Source: a virus
Virus record (IMG/VR): IMGVR_UViG_3300035670_000995
Coordinates: 1-29,207 of that record
Direction: 5' to 3' (one strand)
Length of the DNA: 29,207 nucleotides
This document shows, one piece after another, positions 1 to 7,278 of this stretch; position 1 is the stretch's first letter, and every line of letters begins with the position of its first letter. Under the pieces are notes generated by a model, which was given only the letters and a program-made list of their open reading frames with translations, did not search any database and had not been told where the DNA came from. The position numbers were made by a program, and so were the translations under genes.

Positions 1-11
1 GTGTCGGGCCA
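1..11. repeat. left copy of 11-bp terminal direct repeat
   Basis: The first 11 bases (gtgtcgggcca) are identical to the last 11 bases of the window. This is what a circular assembly with a short overlap, or a filled-in cohesive end of a cos phage, would give. The repeat lies just upstream (in the sense of transcription) of the small terminase gene on the circular map, which is where lambda-type cos sites lie. An 11-base match could also be a trimming artefact. Confidence 0.6.
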
Positions 12-66
12 CGCGTCAGGCAGGGGGGGGTCAAAGAGATTCCTTTAAGCGTTTTTAGGGCTGTTT
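12..66. other. non-coding left end
   Basis: This short stretch lies between the terminal repeat and the stop codon at 67. It contains a run of eight G at 23-30 and an A/T-rich part at 31-66. If the ends are joined it forms, with 29145-29207, the intergenic region in front of the packaging operon and may hold the late promoter. I see no convincing -35/-10 pair. Confidence 0.5.
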
Positions 67-597
67 TCATCGGGTCTGCGTGAGGCCCGGGTGGGGGGCT
101 CTCATCTTATGCTTGTCGCGTCTGGAATTAACGTGCGGGAAAAGTCCGCACGCGTCGCCGTTCACCGTCGCCCTGATCTGCCTCGCCCGCTTCTGCGTCC
201 AGATGTGCGAGCGCCCGTACATCTTCGCGATGGTGCGAGAGTCCAGGCATCCGGGCAGACTGAGCGCCCAGCGGATGAGCTCGACGTGACGACGGAAGGA
301 GAAGTTGTCGGAGCAGGCCAGCGCATCCATGAAGGCCTTGAGCATCACGCCGACATGATCGCGGGAGATGAACGCGTCGACCTCGATGCGTGCGCTGTCG
401 CCGTCCTTGGTCGCCCATGACGGATGATTGGGGTCGATGTCGAACACATGGCGTGACTGGACCATCTCGCGGTAAGGCAGCACGCCTTGCTCACGCATCT
501 TGTCCTGGACCTTCTTGGGCTGGGAGAAGAACCAAGCATCGAACGACTTGGCTTCCTTGGGCGGAGCCGTGAGGTCGTTGATGCTGGCCTTGGTCAC
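67..597 (-). CDS. putative helix-turn-helix DNA-binding protein
   Basis: I do not recognise the family. The 176-aa product (GTG start at 597) is mixed in composition, with a basic C-terminal third. The segment SRTIAKMYGRSHIWTQKRAR looks like a helix-turn-helix in a site-specific DNA-binding protein, and it is followed by a Lys/Arg-rich tail. No catalytic motif is visible. The open frame continues to a TTG at 639, only 4 bases after the preceding stop; that start would add 14 Pro/Leu-rich residues. On the circular map this is the last gene before the small terminase gene, so a role in switching on late transcription is possible but is inference from position. Confidence 0.65.
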   Translation of the reverse strand: MTKASINDLTAPPKEAKSFDAWFFSQPKKVQDKMREQGVLPYREMVQSRHVFDIDPNHPSWATKDGDSARIEVDAFISRDHVGVMLKAFMDALACSDNFSFRRHVELIRWALSLPGCLDSRTIAKMYGRSHIWTQKRARQIRATVNGDACGLFPHVNSRRDKHKMRAPHPGLTQTR

Positions 598-643
598 GTG
601 ATGCAGGGTTAAGACTCTTGACGGCGGGGCAAGTGGCAAACGG

Positions 644-1006
644 CTATGCCTTGGTCAGATTGTTCCAAAGCCCTGTCTCTTCATCGTATCGTATCTTGCC
701 ATACAGCCGCATCTTCTCGATGAGGGAGCGAGGGTTGACTTCGCGTCCGCCTGCCATGCGCAGCTCGAACTCCCTGATGAGGTCCTGCTTGGTCATGCGC
801 AAGGGCATCGTCTCGAGCCATCCTACCAGGGTCTCCCGGCGTTCGGCGTAGACCTTGGCGGTAGCCTTGCCTCCGCCCTCTGATCGCTTGAGCATCCCTT
901 CGCGGTTGGTTTCCCAGCGGGCCTTGAGTTTCTGCTTCTCGCGGATGATGTGCTGACGACGGGCGTCGGTGAACTTGCCTCGTCTTCTCCGGGTATGGTG
1001 AGCCAT
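644..1006 (-). CDS. small basic DNA-binding-like phage protein
   Basis: The 120-aa product begins MAHHTRRRRGKF, is strongly basic over the first 45 residues, and ends in a predicted helical/winged segment (LIEKMRLYGKIRYDEETGLW). The basic N-terminus and the C-terminal pattern suggest nucleic-acid binding; I cannot name a family. An alternative ATG at 1069 would add 21 residues (MPLRRLRSLGP...). I prefer 1006 because the added residues look like translated leader, but neither start has a Shine-Dalgarno sequence. The gene lies between the hairpin-rich region at 1070-1217 and the HTH-like gene ending at 67, and all are read in the same direction as the helicase gene. Confidence 0.65.
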   Translation of the reverse strand: MAHHTRRRRGKFTDARRQHIIREKQKLKARWETNREGMLKRSEGGGKATAKVYAERRETLVGWLETMPLRMTKQDLIREFELRMAGGREVNPRSLIEKMRLYGKIRYDEETGLWNNLTKA

Positions 1007-1081
1007 GGGGGTCAGATTGCCTTCGGTGAAAACCGCAGGGCCGAGCGAGCGTAAGCGACGCAAAGGCATCTGCGTGTATCT

Positions 1082-1104
1082 TGTAGGGGTATTAAACCCC
1101 TACA
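1082..1104. repeat. perfect 9-bp inverted repeat (hairpin)
   Basis: The arms tgtaggggt (1082-1090) and acccctaca (1096-1104) are exact reverse complements around a 5-base loop. Without a following U-tract in either direction, an operator or RNA structural element is likelier than a terminator. Confidence 0.6.
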
Positions 1105-1116
1105 GATACTTATGCT

Positions 1117-1140
1117 GTCTTGCAGGTTGTCTTGCAGGTT
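1117..1140. repeat. 12-bp tandem direct repeat
   Basis: Two adjacent exact copies of gtcttgcaggtt lie at 1117-1128 and 1129-1140, followed by a partial third copy (gtct). Short iterated sites of this kind can be protein-binding iterons; a replication-slippage duplication is the alternative. Confidence 0.6.
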
Positions 1141-1217
1141 GTCTGGTAAGAGATTTATCATTCGCGGATTGGGTGGGCTGGAATGGGCTAGAAGGGGTGG
1201 GGTGGCTGTCCTACCCC

Positions 1218-2528
1218 TCAAAAGGAGTTAGAACGCCTTGGCGACCCCTTGGCGGGGCTGGAAACGCTATCCCCTTGGGCGACCTCGGTGGCACTTTCGG
1301 AGGGGGGCTGGCTGTATTCCCAGCGGATGACCCCCTTCTCGGAGGCATGGCGGATGTAAATCTCGCCCTTGAACTGGTTCGCGTGGTCCTTGAGGCCGGC
1401 ACGGCCACGGCGCTTGGTCAGGCCGAACTTGTAGATCGGTTCCTCGCCCTGGCAGCGGAAGAGGACGGCGACCTCGCGGAACCAGTTGGTGAACTCGGAC
1501 GAGCCGAGGCCAGCGTAGGCTAAGTCGGCGACAGTGTGGCCTTCCTTGTCGGAGGCGGCCTTGGGCTTGCCGGTGTGGTGCATGGCGACGAGGACGGCGC
1601 CCGTTTCGAGGAGGATGGGGGCGAGGTCGTGGCGCAGGAACTTGGAGGCCTGCTCCTGATCGGAGACGTCGATGCCGGCGAAGGAGAGGAGCGGGTCGAC
1701 GAAGACGATGTCGGCCTGCTGGTCGATGACGAGCTGACGGAGGGCGGCGGTGAAGGTCGTCCCGGTGCTGACGGTGTCGCGGAAGATGGCGAGGTGCTCG
1801 CGGAGGGTGGCACGCTCGTCGCTGTCGAGGTAGGCTCCGGCGATGACGTCCTGAAGGGCTTCGGAGATGTCGCCCGCGTCGTTCTCAGCCTGGAGCACGA
1901 CGGCGCGCAGGGGCTTGGCGGGCTTGATGCCGAAGAAGTCCCTGCCAAGGCACCAGTGGACGGCGGCCTGCATCATCAGGGAGGACTTGCCCGTTCCCGA
2001 CTGCCCGACGATGAGCATCGAGCCGCCCTTGCAGAGCCAGCGGTGAGAGCCGAGGATGCAAGTCGGGTCTTCCTTGCGCTCGAAGGATAGCAGGGCGTCG
2101 AAGTCCATGCGCTGCGGACCGGCGACCTTGCGGCGACCCTTGCGGGCTTCGGCGAGGGTGGCATAGTGGTCGAGCAGGGTGTCGGGGTCGGTGGCCTGCT
2201 TGGCCGCGTCGAGGGCACGGCGGAGGATGGCGGCGTCCGCGATCAGGTCGGCGTGCTCGGGGCGGTAGACGGATTGGCCGACATCGCTGACCAAGAGCGA
2301 TACGGTGGCCTCGGTGACAGGGGAGCCCATCTCGCGGAGGCGTTGGCTGACCGTCAGCTCGTCGGCGGGGATGCCGTCGGCGCCGAGGGACAGCATCGCG
2401 GAGACGATGTCCTGATGGGCAGGCTCGAAGAAGTCTGAGGGCTGGAGGTCGCCCGGTAGTGGGAAGGCTTCGCGTAGGAGGACGCCGAGGAGGTGGCGTT
2501 CCGCCGTCACGTTGTTCGGAGGAGTCAT
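1218..2528 (-). CDS. DnaB/RepA-type replicative helicase ATPase
   Basis: This is probably the phage replicative helicase, which would unwind DNA at the fork and recruit host polymerase and primase. The 436-aa product begins with a DnaB N-terminal-like helical domain (residues about 8-100, with AERHLLGVLL). A RecA-fold ATPase domain follows, with Walker A GQSGTGKSS (175-183), Walker B DIVFVDPL (273-280) and a sensor-like AMHHTGK (315-321), as in RepA-like (AAA_25) helicases. The C-terminal 40 residues are Ser/Pro-rich and probably disordered. It heads the last part of the early block. No primase or polymerase gene is visible in the window, which fits use of the host replisome. The ATG at 2528 has no SD sequence. 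Confidence in the ATPase class is high; the precise helicase family is less sure. Confidence 0.9.
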   Translation of the reverse strand: MTPPNNVTAERHLLGVLLREAFPLPGDLQPSDFFEPAHQDIVSAMLSLGADGIPADELTVSQRLREMGSPVTEATVSLLVSDVGQSVYRPEHADLIADAAILRRALDAAKQATDPDTLLDHYATLAEARKGRRKVAGPQRMDFDALLSFERKEDPTCILGSHRWLCKGGSMLIVGQSGTGKSSLMMQAAVHWCLGRDFFGIKPAKPLRAVVLQAENDAGDISEALQDVIAGAYLDSDERATLREHLAIFRDTVSTGTTFTAALRQLVIDQQADIVFVDPLLSFAGIDVSDQEQASKFLRHDLAPILLETGAVLVAMHHTGKPKAASDKEGHTVADLAYAGLGSSEFTNWFREVAVLFRCQGEEPIYKFGLTKRRGRAGLKDHANQFKGEIYIRHASEKGVIRWEYSQPPSESATEVAQGDSVSSPAKGSPRRSNSF

Positions 2529-2568
2529 GGAAGAAGGGGTTGTGGGATGGGGGCGTGGGTGCCCAAGG

Positions 2569-2859
2569 TCAAGGTGCTTTGCTTCTGAGGGGCGGACCGA
2601 AGTGGGCCATCAGGCGGAGGCGGGTCTTCGTGACGACGCGGAAATCACGGCGGACGAGTTTGCCGATCTTGATGGCGCGCTGGATGTACTTGTCGGCGTG
2701 GGCGGAGTTGCCGATGCGCCAATGCTTGGCCCACTGCTCGCGGGTGCGGTAGCCAGGAGGAGGGGTCTGGGCGGACTTGTTGATGTCGGCGAGGACGGCC
2801 CGGAGGATCGGGTCATCGACTGTCCGCTTGTAGAGGAGTTTGGTGCCTTTCCTGCTCAT
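2569..2859 (-). CDS. small HTH-like phage protein
   Basis: The 96-aa product starts MSRKGTKLLYKR and has a basic, helical core (YRTREQWAKHWRIG followed by HADKYIQRAIKIGKLVRRDF). This resembles a winged-helix or helix-turn-helix domain, so DNA binding is plausible; I do not recognise a named family. The start at 2859 overlaps the stop of the metallophosphoesterase gene by 4 bases (ATGA), so translational coupling is likely. The reading frame is open further upstream, but that sequence is a shadow of the neighbouring gene. Lying next to the helicase gene, it might be a loader or origin-binding accessory protein, which is inference only. Confidence 0.7.
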   Translation of the reverse strand: MSRKGTKLLYKRTVDDPILRAVLADINKSAQTPPPGYRTREQWAKHWRIGNSAHADKYIQRAIKIGKLVRRDFRVVTKTRLRLMAHFGPPLRSKAP

Positions 2860-3620
2860 CGGGATTTGGGGGTGAATACCTTGAGGTCGGTCGTCCAGAC
2901 CCATCGGCTGCCGACGCGGTGGACGAGCCAGACCTTCCAGTCCTTGCCATCGACCCATCCGGCCGCGAAGCCTGAGCCCCAGCGGGAGGTGGCGAGGCGA
3001 TGGGAGGCGTAGGCCATGGCTTCCTTCTGGCAGAGACAGCCGGCGGAGAAAGCGGCGCCGCCTTCGGCCTTCGTCAGGTTGACCTGGGCGAGCGTATGCG
3101 TGTGCCCGTGGATCAGAGCGCCGCCGCGGTCTGCGTAGTGGCGGCCTTGCTCGGGCGTGGCGTTCAGACCGTGGGCGTAGCCGTGGATGAAGGCGACCGG
3201 GCCGAGACGATAGACCCCTTTCTCGGCGTGGTAGTCTAGGATGGTCTTCGCTCCGCAGCTCTTCGCGGCGGTCTTGATGCGTGCGTAGAGGTCGGCGCAG
3301 TAGTCACGGACAAGGGCGGATCCGGAGGAATGCTGGAGGGCCAGCGCCCGGTGTTCGTGATTGCCCATCAGGTAGACAGTGGGCTTCGTGCGTTCCAGGA
3401 ACTCCTCCCCGGCCTCGACATCGGCGATCAGTGACTCAGCCCCTTCGGCGTCGTTACCGACCCCACGGCGCAGGGAACGGAAGTCAAAGCAGTCGCCGAG
3501 GTGGACGCGGACGGTCGGCTTGTAGTCCTTGATAAACTCGCACAGGGCCTCGACGGCGTTCTCGTCGGCCATGTCGCCGTGGTTATCCCCGAAGGCGACG
3601 AAGCGGGTGGGTGCGCTCAT
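2856..3620 (-). CDS. calcineurin-like metallophosphoesterase
   Basis: The 254-aa protein has the ordered metal-binding motifs of calcineurin-like phosphoesterases: GDNHG (11-15), GDCFD (42-46), GNHE (86-89), an H-rich FIHGYAH (145-150) and HGHTH (171-175). These residues coordinate two metal ions and cleave phosphomonoester or phosphodiester bonds. The substrate cannot be read from the sequence. Phage members of this superfamily act on nucleic acids, nucleotides or protein phosphates. It is coupled by 4-base overlaps to genes on both sides inside the replication/recombination block, which favours a nucleic-acid or nucleotide substrate. All core motifs are intact, so an active enzyme is expected. 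Confidence 0.9.
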   Translation of the reverse strand: MSAPTRFVAFGDNHGDMADENAVEALCEFIKDYKPTVRVHLGDCFDFRSLRRGVGNDAEGAESLIADVEAGEEFLERTKPTVYLMGNHEHRALALQHSSGSALVRDYCADLYARIKTAAKSCGAKTILDYHAEKGVYRLGPVAFIHGYAHGLNATPEQGRHYADRGGALIHGHTHTLAQVNLTKAEGGAAFSAGCLCQKEAMAYASHRLATSRWGSGFAAGWVDGKDWKVWLVHRVGSRWVWTTDLKVFTPKSR

Positions 3621-3931
3621 TTGGGTTCGAGGTGAGGGATGGGCTTGCCGGAGTCGTAGGCCGCGAGCATCTCGTCGCGGTGACGGCGGGCGGTCTCTAG
3701 GTCCTTGCCCAGGTTGTGGACTATCTCGGTCTTACGCCGACGGATGCGCAGCCACCAGCAGGCGCCGAGCTTCTGGAGGTGGTGGTTCGGGTTCTCGGTC
3801 TTGATGTAGGCGGGCTTGTAGTTGCGCCCGGTGCGGGTGTACTTCGGGCAGGCGAGCAGGAAGGCCACGCGCTCAGGGGTCAGGCCGACGTTGGCCGCCC
3901 AGCGTAAGGTCTCGGCGTTCAGAGTCTCCAT
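3617..3931 (-). CDS. small AP2/integrase-arm-like DNA-binding protein
   Basis: The 104-aa product starts at the ATG at 3931 (METLNAETLR). Residues 53-90 (KLGACWWLRIRRRKTEIV, then a helix rich in Arg, Asp and Glu) have the layout of AP2-like or integrase arm-binding domains: three short strands followed by a helix. The N-terminal 30 residues look like a small helix-turn-helix. No recombinase catalytic domain is attached, so it is probably an accessory DNA-binding protein rather than an integrase. It overlaps the dNMP kinase gene by 13 bases and the phosphoesterase gene by 4. The family assignment is by eye only. Confidence 0.6.
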   Translation of the reverse strand: METLNAETLRWAANVGLTPERVAFLLACPKYTRTGRNYKPAYIKTENPNHHLQKLGACWWLRIRRRKTEIVHNLGKDLETARRHRDEMLAAYDSGKPIPHLEPK

Positions 3932-4512
3932 GACTTGGCTAGGTTGCGACCTTCGGTCATGATCTGGTTGCGGGCGTTCGGCTTGAAGATGTACTCCTGG
4001 TCGAACAGGTGGGACGCGCGGATTTCGGCGATGGAGTCCAGTTCCTCGTCGTTGGCGGGGCCGACGCCGGCGGTGGCGACGTAGATGGTGCGCACCCTCC
4101 AGCCTTTCTCCCAGAGGATGTCCTGGCAGACGCGCAGCTCGTTGACGTAGCGCCAGTCGGAGCAGACGACAGTCTCGGGGCTGGGCTGGTCGGCGTGCTT
4201 CATCACCGGGCACCAGTTGGCGAAGTGGCGGGCGAAGACGTCGCGGTCGAGGCGCCGTGCGAACTTGCCCGCGTGGACGAGGAAGTCGCGGTTATCGACC
4301 TTGAAGTCCTCCTTGAAGAAGTCCCCGTCGAGCCCGAGGTAGTCCATGTAATGGTTCGCGGCCTCCTTGAGCGCGTCGGCGAAGTTGATGTGCTCGGCGG
4401 GGCGGGTCGCCCACTCGAGTATGCCCGAGGCAAGAGTATCCTTGCCAGCGCGAGCATACCCACACACGAGCACAAGCGTGGGAGGAGCCATCGGCGTGGG
4501 AGCGTCGGTCAC
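3919..4512 (-). CDS. deoxynucleoside monophosphate kinase
   Basis: The 197-aa protein carries a P-loop GYARAGKDT (18-26) in the form typical of phage T4 gp1-like deoxynucleotide kinases, with FADALKEA after the first helix and a SDWRYVNEL segment that fits the substrate/lid region. Such enzymes phosphorylate dNMPs to dNDPs using ATP, raising the nucleotide supply for phage DNA synthesis in the cytoplasm. The N-terminal 10 residues are Pro/Ala-rich and may be a short extension. The gene lies 4 bases downstream of the SSB-like gene in the replication block. It is the only nucleotide-metabolism enzyme I see. Confidence 0.85.
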   Translation of the reverse strand: MTDAPTPMAPPTLVLVCGYARAGKDTLASGILEWATRPAEHINFADALKEAANHYMDYLGLDGDFFKEDFKVDNRDFLVHAGKFARRLDRDVFARHFANWCPVMKHADQPSPETVVCSDWRYVNELRVCQDILWEKGWRVRTIYVATAGVGPANDEELDSIAEIRASHLFDQEYIFKPNARNQIMTEGRNLAKSWRL

Positions 4513-4516
4513 TTGA

Positions 4517-4954
4517 TTAGAACGGAGGGTTCTCGGGCGGGGCTTCCTGCACGACGGGCTTCTGGGAGCCCTTGGGGAAGGTCAGCTTGTACTTGAACTG
4601 GGGCTTGCCGTTCCATTCGCCGTTCGGGATGGCCTCGACGCCGAGCAGGCACGTCTTTCCGCAGGCGGGCTCGATGTATTGCATGAACTCGGCGGGGGTC
4701 GCGTCCAGACGGATCTCCTCGGTGAACTTGCCGGCGAACTTGCCGACGAGCATGGCGAGGGGCTTGCCGTACTTGGAGCCGTAGGACTTGCTCAGGCAGT
4801 TGCCCTGGTCGTCGAGGAAGAAGAGGCGGCAAGAGGTCGTGCCGTCTTCGTTGTGCTTCAGCTTCTCGAACTTCGGCTTGATGAGCTTGAGTTTGTAGGT
4901 GCCGGAGACTTCGATGGACTTGAGGGGCGGGCGGTCGTTGTTGTCGGTGTGCAT
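4517..4954 (-). CDS. probable single-stranded DNA-binding protein (OB-fold-like)
   Basis: The 145-aa product has a beta-rich core (SGTYKLKLIKPKFEKLKH, then TTSCRLFFLDDQG) and a Pro-rich, flexible acidic tail ending in ENPPF. That tail resembles the SSB C-terminal tip (acidic residues then PF), which binds recombination and replication partners. It sits 2 bases downstream of the RecE-like exonuclease gene and upstream of the nucleotide kinase gene, and an annealase is encoded nearby, which is where an SSB is expected. There is no strong primary-sequence match to canonical SSB motifs that I can claim, so the call rests on tail, size and context. Confidence 0.6.
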   Translation of the reverse strand: MHTDNNDRPPLKSIEVSGTYKLKLIKPKFEKLKHNEDGTTSCRLFFLDDQGNCLSKSYGSKYGKPLAMLVGKFAGKFTEEIRLDATPAEFMQYIEPACGKTCLLGVEAIPNGEWNGKPQFKYKLTFPKGSQKPVVQEAPPENPPF

Positions 4955-4956
4955 AA

Positions 4957-5763
4957 TTAGGCGAAGTTGATGTTGGTGGCGGCGGTCGGCTTGGCGGCGA
5001 TGTCGATGGTCTGGATCTGCTGCGGATAGGCAGGCCAGTTGCCGGAGGCCGTGCAGTCCTTGTAGAGGGCGAGCGCCTTCTCGAAGTCGAACGCGGCGCC
5101 GGTCATCAGTTCGGGCCCGAGCTCATAGACGGCGTGGGCGTAGGGCGGCTCCTTCTCGACGGCGATGAAGCGGAAGCCGAGCACGCGGCACTTGAAGGCG
5201 GCCTCGACGGCGTGGCGGTAGAAGTATGCCTGAAGCGCGTACTTGTATTTGCGGACGGCCTGAAGGAAGCCGTGGTGGCTGGCGTCCTCGCACGTCTTAA
5301 GGTCATAGATGTAGCCGTCGTCGGAGATGCCGTCGATGGCGCACTTGACCAGCGTGTCACCAAGGAAGGTCGTGAACATGACCTCGGTCTTCGAGAGGAC
5401 GATGCCGTTGGCCTTCATGCAGGCCATGGCGGAGTTAGCAACCGCGTCGACCAGAGCACCCTCCTCGGCGGTCAGGATGGCCTTGCCTTCGTTGGCGGAG
5501 GCGAACTCAGCCCAAGCGGCCTTGCCTTCCTTCGTGCGCTTGTCGACCTCCGGGGCGATGGCGTGGGTGGCGTTGTACGCGTCGAGGCCTTCGAGGGCGA
5601 GTTTGTGGACGGCGGTGCCGACGCGGAGGGCTTTCGAGTCCTCCTGCGTGCGGGCGAGGTAGGCCTGATAGTGGGCCGGGGACTTGAGCAGTTCCTTGGC
5701 GCCGGATTGGTTCAGCGCTTGGATGCCGTCGTAGATGACGCGTTCGGTGATGAGGTCGGGCAT
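4957..5763 (-). CDS. RecE-like PD-(D/E)XK exonuclease
   Basis: This is probably a 5'-3' double-strand exonuclease that produces 3' tails for the ERF annealase. The 268-aa protein has the motif order of the RecE/YqaJ/RecB nuclease group: RVGTAVHKL with a conserved His (47-55), E127 in KTEVMF, D144 in AIDG, the YDLKT signature with D154 and K156, and a later Gln/Tyr motif YALQAYFYRH (175-184). All catalytic positions are present. The length matches the RecE C-terminal nuclease domain rather than full-length RecE. It is followed within 2 bases by the SSB-like gene, and ERF is encoded about 1 kb upstream, forming a two-component recombination system. Confidence 0.88.
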   Translation of the reverse strand: MPDLITERVIYDGIQALNQSGAKELLKSPAHYQAYLARTQEDSKALRVGTAVHKLALEGLDAYNATHAIAPEVDKRTKEGKAAWAEFASANEGKAILTAEEGALVDAVANSAMACMKANGIVLSKTEVMFTTFLGDTLVKCAIDGISDDGYIYDLKTCEDASHHGFLQAVRKYKYALQAYFYRHAVEAAFKCRVLGFRFIAVEKEPPYAHAVYELGPELMTGAAFDFEKALALYKDCTASGNWPAYPQQIQTIDIAAKPTAATNINFA

Positions 5764-5801
5764 GGTGATCGGGTGTTGGTGTTCTGGGTTGGTGGGAAAG
5801 G

Positions 5802-6155
5802 TCAGAGGGAGTCGTCCTCGGGGGCGGACTCCTCGACGCTGGCGGAGATGCGGCGCACGTCCTCAAGGGCGGACTCGGCGGCGTTCTCCATGGCCTCGAG
5901 GGTATTCCGCAGGACGCGCAGCTGAACGACGAGCACGTGGACGCGGTCGTGGAGGGGCTTGACCTGAGCGGCCTCGTCGGCGGTATGCACGTTGTCCGTG
6001 AACACGCTGAGTTCGGCGATGGCCGCGGAGGAAAGGTCGGAGACGACGGCAAGGTCTTCGACGTGCATCTCGCACCGGGAGGCGAGGGACTTGACGATGG
6101 CGAGGTCGCTGGTGATCCGTTCGACCAGGCGTTGGATGTTGTCGCGGTTGGTCAT
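5802..6155 (-). CDS. helical acidic protein of unknown function
   Basis: I do not recognise this 117-aa protein. It is almost entirely helical, with heptad-like leucine/valine spacing between about residues 5 and 100 (for example LHDRVHVLVVQLRVLRNTLE), and it ends in an acidic tail (EESAPEDDSL). A coiled-coil dimer is likely. It overlaps the next gene by 4 bases and lies between the ERF and exonuclease genes, so it may be an accessory recombination factor, though nothing in the sequence proves that. Confidence 0.65.
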   Translation of the reverse strand: MTNRDNIQRLVERITSDLAIVKSLASRCEMHVEDLAVVSDLSSAAIAELSVFTDNVHTADEAAQVKPLHDRVHVLVVQLRVLRNTLEAMENAAESALEDVRRISASVEESAPEDDSL

Positions 6156-6400
6156 TGGCGGACGGGCGTGAAGGTAAGTTCCTTTATCTCGCCGTTAGGG
6201 GCAAGCGTGAAGTAGCGGACTTGGGAACGGATGAGGGATGGGTAGGTCTTGCGCTTCCAGGCGTTCAGGTCGGTCAGGAAGTCGGCGTGCTTGCGTGCCG
6301 TCATCTCGACGTAGGGGTAGCCGTCCAGGAGGAGCAGCAGGGCGTACTGATTGCGGATGGTGGCCGCGATGCGTTCGATGCCCTTGGGGGTCGTGGTCAT
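6152..6400 (-). CDS. small phage protein of unknown function
   Basis: The 82-aa product starts at the ATG at 6400 (MTTTPKGIER), overlapping the preceding stop by 4 bases. The N-terminal half is helical with a hydrophobic stretch (NQYALLLLLDGYPYVE) and the C-terminal half is basic and beta-like. The hydrophobic run is too short and interrupted for a clear membrane span. No family is recognised. Confidence 0.65.
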   Translation of the reverse strand: MTTTPKGIERIAATIRNQYALLLLLDGYPYVEMTARKHADFLTDLNAWKRKTYPSLIRSQVRYFTLAPNGEIKELTFTPVRQ

Positions 6401-6561
6401 TTGTTGGCGTAGGGAGAAGGCAGGCGGATGCCCATGCGCTTGGCGGCGTAGTAGACGGAGTAACGTGAGATGCCCGTCTGCTTCACGATCTGCGGGGCGG
6501 GGAGGGTCGAGAGGGCGGCGACGGCCTCCTTCACCGAGCCCCACTTGCGGCGGGGGCTCAC
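6397..6561 (-). CDS. small helix-turn-helix protein
   Basis: The 54-aa product (GTG start at 6561, overlapping the preceding TGA by 4 bases like its neighbours) carries a compact helix-turn-helix: SVKEAVAALSTLPAPQIVKQ followed by TGISRYSVYYAAKRMGIRL. This looks like the Tyr/Arg recognition helix found in short phage regulators. An ATG at 6588 in the same frame would give 63 residues but a 31-base overlap with the preceding gene. It is probably a DNA-binding regulator. Confidence 0.6.
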   Translation of the reverse strand: MSPRRKWGSVKEAVAALSTLPAPQIVKQTGISRYSVYYAAKRMGIRLPSPYANK

Positions 6562-6812
6562 AGTTGCCCGGTCTTGGCGCGGTTCCATTTGGCGATGGTG
6601 GCGATGACGACGGCCTTGGCGATGGCGTCGAGCTGATTGGACTGGGCCACGTCGTCGAGGACGCGGGCGAGCTCGTTGCCGGCGTAGCGCATCTCGGCGA
6701 TGGTCTTGGCTTGGTTCTCGGCGCGGGCTTCGGCAGCCGACGCGAGGTTCTGGTTGTGGAGGTGACGCATCGCGGCGTTCACCGGGTCGAAGGGGTCGAA
6801 GTTGTCGCTCAT
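6558..6812 (-). CDS. small helical protein of unknown function
   Basis: The 84-aa product is predicted all-helical, with Ala/Asn-rich segments (NLASAAEARAENQAKTIAEM) and a weakly amphipathic second half. It overlaps the ERF gene stop by 4 bases, so it is translated together with ERF. No family or catalytic motif is recognised. Confidence 0.65.
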   Translation of the reverse strand: MSDNFDPFDPVNAAMRHLHNQNLASAAEARAENQAKTIAEMRYAGNELARVLDDVAQSNQLDAIAKAVVIATIAKWNRAKTGQL

Positions 6813-7270
6813 TTGGTCAGGGGGCGAGGGGTGGGGGAGAAGGCAGGGGAGGACTGGGAAACGGCCGCAGAACGGAAGCCAGAGGCCTGCGCGCCGTCAT
6901 CGTCGAGGTCGACCGAGATGCCGCACGCGGTCTGGATAGACTGGCGGCGGATGTAGGTGATGGCCCCACCGATCTGCTGGGCGGTCAGACCCTCGGCCTT
7001 GACGAGCAGGGTGCCGAAGTCGAAGCGCTCGCCGGAGGAGTGCAGGAACGCGGTCGACACGCCGACCTTACCCTCCTGGCTGACGAGCGTCTGGATCAGG
7101 GCGAGGTCGTGGTCGAGCAGGACGGGCTTGATGGCGTCGAGCAGCGCGTCGAGGGAGACGTACTTGGCCTTGAAGGCAGGGTTGATCTTGTTGGCCTTCA
7201 CGTTGTCCAGGGCGGCGAGGGCTTGGACGAGCGCGGAGGTGGCGGTGGTGGGGGTGGGCTGTTTGCTCAT
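6809..7270 (-). CDS. erf: ERF-family single-strand annealing protein
   Basis: The 153-aa protein matches the ERF superfamily pattern. It has an N-terminal helix, then NPAFKAKYVSLDALLDAIKP, LALIQTLVS, and the GGAITYIRRQSIQTACGISV block followed by DLDDDG. ERF proteins bind single strands exposed by an exonuclease and anneal them, for recombination and for circularising phage genomes. P22 Erf is about 200 residues; this one is shorter because its C-terminal part is only a Ser/Pro-rich tail. With the RecE-like exonuclease and the SSB-like protein it forms a complete annealing module. Confidence 0.92.
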   Translation of the reverse strand: MSKQPTPTTATSALVQALAALDNVKANKINPAFKAKYVSLDALLDAIKPVLLDHDLALIQTLVSQEGKVGVSTAFLHSSGERFDFGTLLVKAEGLTAQQIGGAITYIRRQSIQTACGISVDLDDDGAQASGFRSAAVSQSSPAFSPTPRPLTK

Positions 7271-7278
7271 GGTGGGAA

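Larger units (their letters stand above)
1070..1217. promoter_or_regulatory. intergenic region with hairpin and tandem repeat
   Basis: This 148-base gap follows the helicase gene and is one of the two longest non-coding stretches in the window. It holds a perfect 9-bp inverted repeat, a 12-bp tandem repeat and a locally A/T-rich patch around 1150-1162. That combination suits an operator/promoter region for the two downstream genes or a replication-related site. No T-run follows the hairpin on the minus strand, so it is not a typical intrinsic terminator. Confidence 0.4.

Noticed and set aside
1117-1140. CRISPR-like repeat
   Set aside because: Only two adjacent 12-bp copies with no spacers.
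3617-3931. Phage integrase
   Set aside because: Only an arm/AP2-like domain is present; no tyrosine or serine recombinase catalytic residues, no attachment site and no repressor were seen.
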